From Bryobacterales bacterium (lineage in GTDB: Bacteria > Acidobacteriota > Terriglobia > Bryobacterales > Bryobacteraceae), in assembly GCA_003164075.1 (NCBI GenBank), contig PLRZ01000539.1:13659-20043 (forward strand): a DNA stretch of 6,385 bases. Reading direction: 5' to 3'. Shown piece after piece: positions 5,553-6,385 of this stretch. Numbering within the stretch: position 1 is the first letter of the stretch; every line of letters starts with the position of its first letter. Made by a program: the position numbers and the translations under genes. Below the pieces are notes generated by a model. That model made no database searches. It worked only from the letters and a program-made list of their open reading frames with translations, and was not told the DNA's origin.

Positions 5553-6234
5553 TCCGCAGTTGCGTTTCCTGCTGCGGGGCTCCTCCCTGCTGCTGGTCAT
5601 GCTGGCGCTGTGGTGGTGGCTGCTGTTGAATCCCCTGCTGACCGGCATACGGCTTTCCGCCGATGCGGTTCTGTGGCTGCTGCCTGGTGGACGCGCCGCC
5701 TCGGGTGTCATCGTGCAACCCAATGGCGACTGGATGCTGCGGGTTCCGATACCCGAATTCCTGTCAAAGCGGGACGCGGTGCAGCGGGCATATGGCCGCG
5801 CGCCGGGGTCGCCGCCGATCAAGGTCCGGTCATTCAAATTGACCATTCCCGACCATATTCCGACCTTCTTCACCCTCGGCCTCCCGCTCTTCTGGGCGCT
5901 GGTGCTGGCCGCTGGGTTCACGCGGCGCCTGTGGCGGGTAGTGGCCGGCGGAACGGCGCTGCTGGCGCTGTGGGCGCTGCTCTCGCTGCTGATGTATACG
6001 GCCTACTCCATCGAGACCAGTCTCAAGCTGGCAACTTCGACCGCGGCGACGCTCTGGAACTCCGCGGAGTACCTGAATTTCAACGTATTGCCTTACGTGG
6101 CCCCGCTGTTCATTGCGCTGTGGTTGCATACGGACCTCCGCGCGCAGATTTTCTCCTGGAACGCAGTCTCCCCGCCGCCCGCGGCTCTTGTCGACGTCGA
6201 CAAGCGGCGTCGCGGCCGATATCGCGGGCGGTAA
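5536..6234 (+). CDS. Exosortase H-associated membrane protein
   Basis: This 232-residue membrane protein overlaps xrtH by 17 bases. Hydrophobic segments are at about 16-34 (LLVMLALWWWLLL), 109-128, 132-154 and 183-198. Between the first two lies a soluble segment (about 45-108), probably extracytoplasmic, containing GVIVQPNGDWMLRVPIPEF and KVRSFKLTIPDHIPTFF. The C-terminus is cytoplasmic and very basic (DKRRRGRYRGR). A membrane protein of this size directly following exosortase H is a recurrent arrangement, which is the main ground for the name. Its biochemical role is not established; help in substrate handling or assembly of the sorting complex is an inference. No catalytic motif is visible. 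The ATG at 5536 is used; no clear Shine-Dalgarno sequence precedes it, which fits translational coupling to xrtH. Confidence 0.75.
   Translation: MRAPASPQLRFLLRGSSLLLVMLALWWWLLLNPLLTGIRLSADAVLWLLPGGRAASGVIVQPNGDWMLRVPIPEFLSKRDAVQRAYGRAPGSPPIKVRSFKLTIPDHIPTFFTLGLPLFWALVLAAGFTRRLWRVVAGGTALLALWALLSLLMYTAYSIETSLKLATSTAATLWNSAEYLNFNVLPYVAPLFIALWLHTDLRAQIFSWNAVSPPPAALVDVDKRRRGRYRGR
6187..6204. repeat. Perfect 18-bp palindrome inside the 3' end of the exosortase partner gene
   Basis: CTTGTCGACGTCGACAAG equals its own reverse complement. It encodes LVDVDK just before the basic C-terminal tail. It could be a protein-binding site, an RNA hairpin or a chance outcome of the codons used. Confidence 0.6.
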
Positions 6235-6256
6235 ACCTGGCGGCCAGGGACGCGGA

Positions 6257-6276
6257 ACTCATGATGTCGTGGAATT
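6257..6276. repeat. 20-bp direct repeat, copy 1
   Basis: ACTCATGATGTCGTGGAATT recurs 70 bp further right with two mismatches. The origin is unknown; it may mark a small duplication in decaying non-coding DNA. Confidence 0.6.
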
Positions 6277-6326
6277 TGCGGAGCATGCGTTTGACTCCAG
6301 CAGTGGTTGCGGCGCCGAGGCTCTGG

Positions 6327-6346
6327 ACTCCTGATGTCATGGAATT
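6327..6346. repeat. 20-bp direct repeat, copy 2
   Basis: ACTCCTGATGTCATGGAATT matches copy 1 at 18 of 20 positions. Confidence 0.6.
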
Positions 6347-6368
6347 AGGCTGAGCCGGGCGGTGGGGC

Positions 6369-6382
6369 CAGGCTTCAGCCTG
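6369..6382. repeat. Short perfect inverted repeat at the window edge
   Basis: CAGGCT-TC-AGCCTG has six-base arms around a two-base centre, inside the GC-rich context GGTGGGGCCAGGCTTCAGCC. The shape suggests a dispersed REP-like intergenic repeat whose right part may lie outside the window. A genome-wide copy count was not possible. Confidence 0.4.
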
Positions 6383-6385
6383 CGG

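Larger units (their letters stand above)
6235..6385. other. Gene-free right end with short hairpins and repeats
   Basis: No convincing gene is seen here. Directly after the stop codon, CCTGG-CGG-CCAGG (6236-6248) can form a five-pair hairpin, but no T-run follows, so a terminator is not certain. A 20-bp direct repeat and an inverted repeat (listed separately) follow. A minus-strand frame at 6110-6340 lacks recognisable features and overlaps the partner gene. Confidence 0.5.

Noticed and set aside
6110..6340. Minus-strand gene overlapping the end of the exosortase partner
   Set aside because: It has no ribosome binding site, domain or length support, and it overlaps a better-supported gene.
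1..6385. CRISPR array, transposase or insertion sequence ends
   Set aside because: No regularly spaced repeats, transposase-like proteins or paired terminal inverted repeats were seen.

Overview
The window looks like a GC-rich bacterial chromosome segment, most likely from the Acidobacteriota (Bryobacterales/Solibacter-like). This is an inference from three things: a Tat-exported Gfo/Idh/MocA oxidoreductase beside a large secreted carbohydrate-type protein, an exosortase H pair, and the general protein style. No rRNA or other taxonomic marker is present.

Left edge (1-446, + strand): the 3' end of an antitoxin-like gene overlaps a RelE/ParE-like toxin gene by four bases, giving a compact toxin-antitoxin pair. 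Bases 447-1025 are gene-poor. They hold a LacI-family operator-like palindrome, one small unrecognised minus-strand ORF (649-921), and a piece that resembles the T-arm of a tRNA without the rest of the tRNA.

Centre (1026-4739, - strand): an apparent operon read right to left. Its first unit is a secreted protein with a signal peptide. An in-frame TGA at 4029-4031 cuts it into a 236-residue N-terminal part and a 520-residue, mainly alpha-helical C-terminal part. The two parts share a frame, only 12 sense codons separate them, and the second has neither a Shine-Dalgarno sequence nor a signal peptide. The simplest reading is one gene of about 769 codons carrying a nonsense codon. The last gene is a Tat-exported Gfo/Idh/MocA oxidoreductase. 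Together they suggest extracytoplasmic processing of a sugar or polysaccharide.

Right side (4740-6385): a 240-bp divergent intergenic region carries two sites matching the LacI/GalR-type consensus TGWAANCGNTTNCA, one exactly and one with a single mismatch. To its right, on the + strand, are exosortase H (xrtH) and an overlapping membrane protein of the kind that accompanies it. They form a protein-sorting pair for IPTL-CTERM-type substrates, none of which is encoded here. The last 150 bases hold short hairpins and a 20-bp direct repeat but no convincing gene.

The points most worth checking are the stop-interrupted secreted gene, the paired LacI-type operators between sugar genes and an exosortase, and the tRNA-like fragment.
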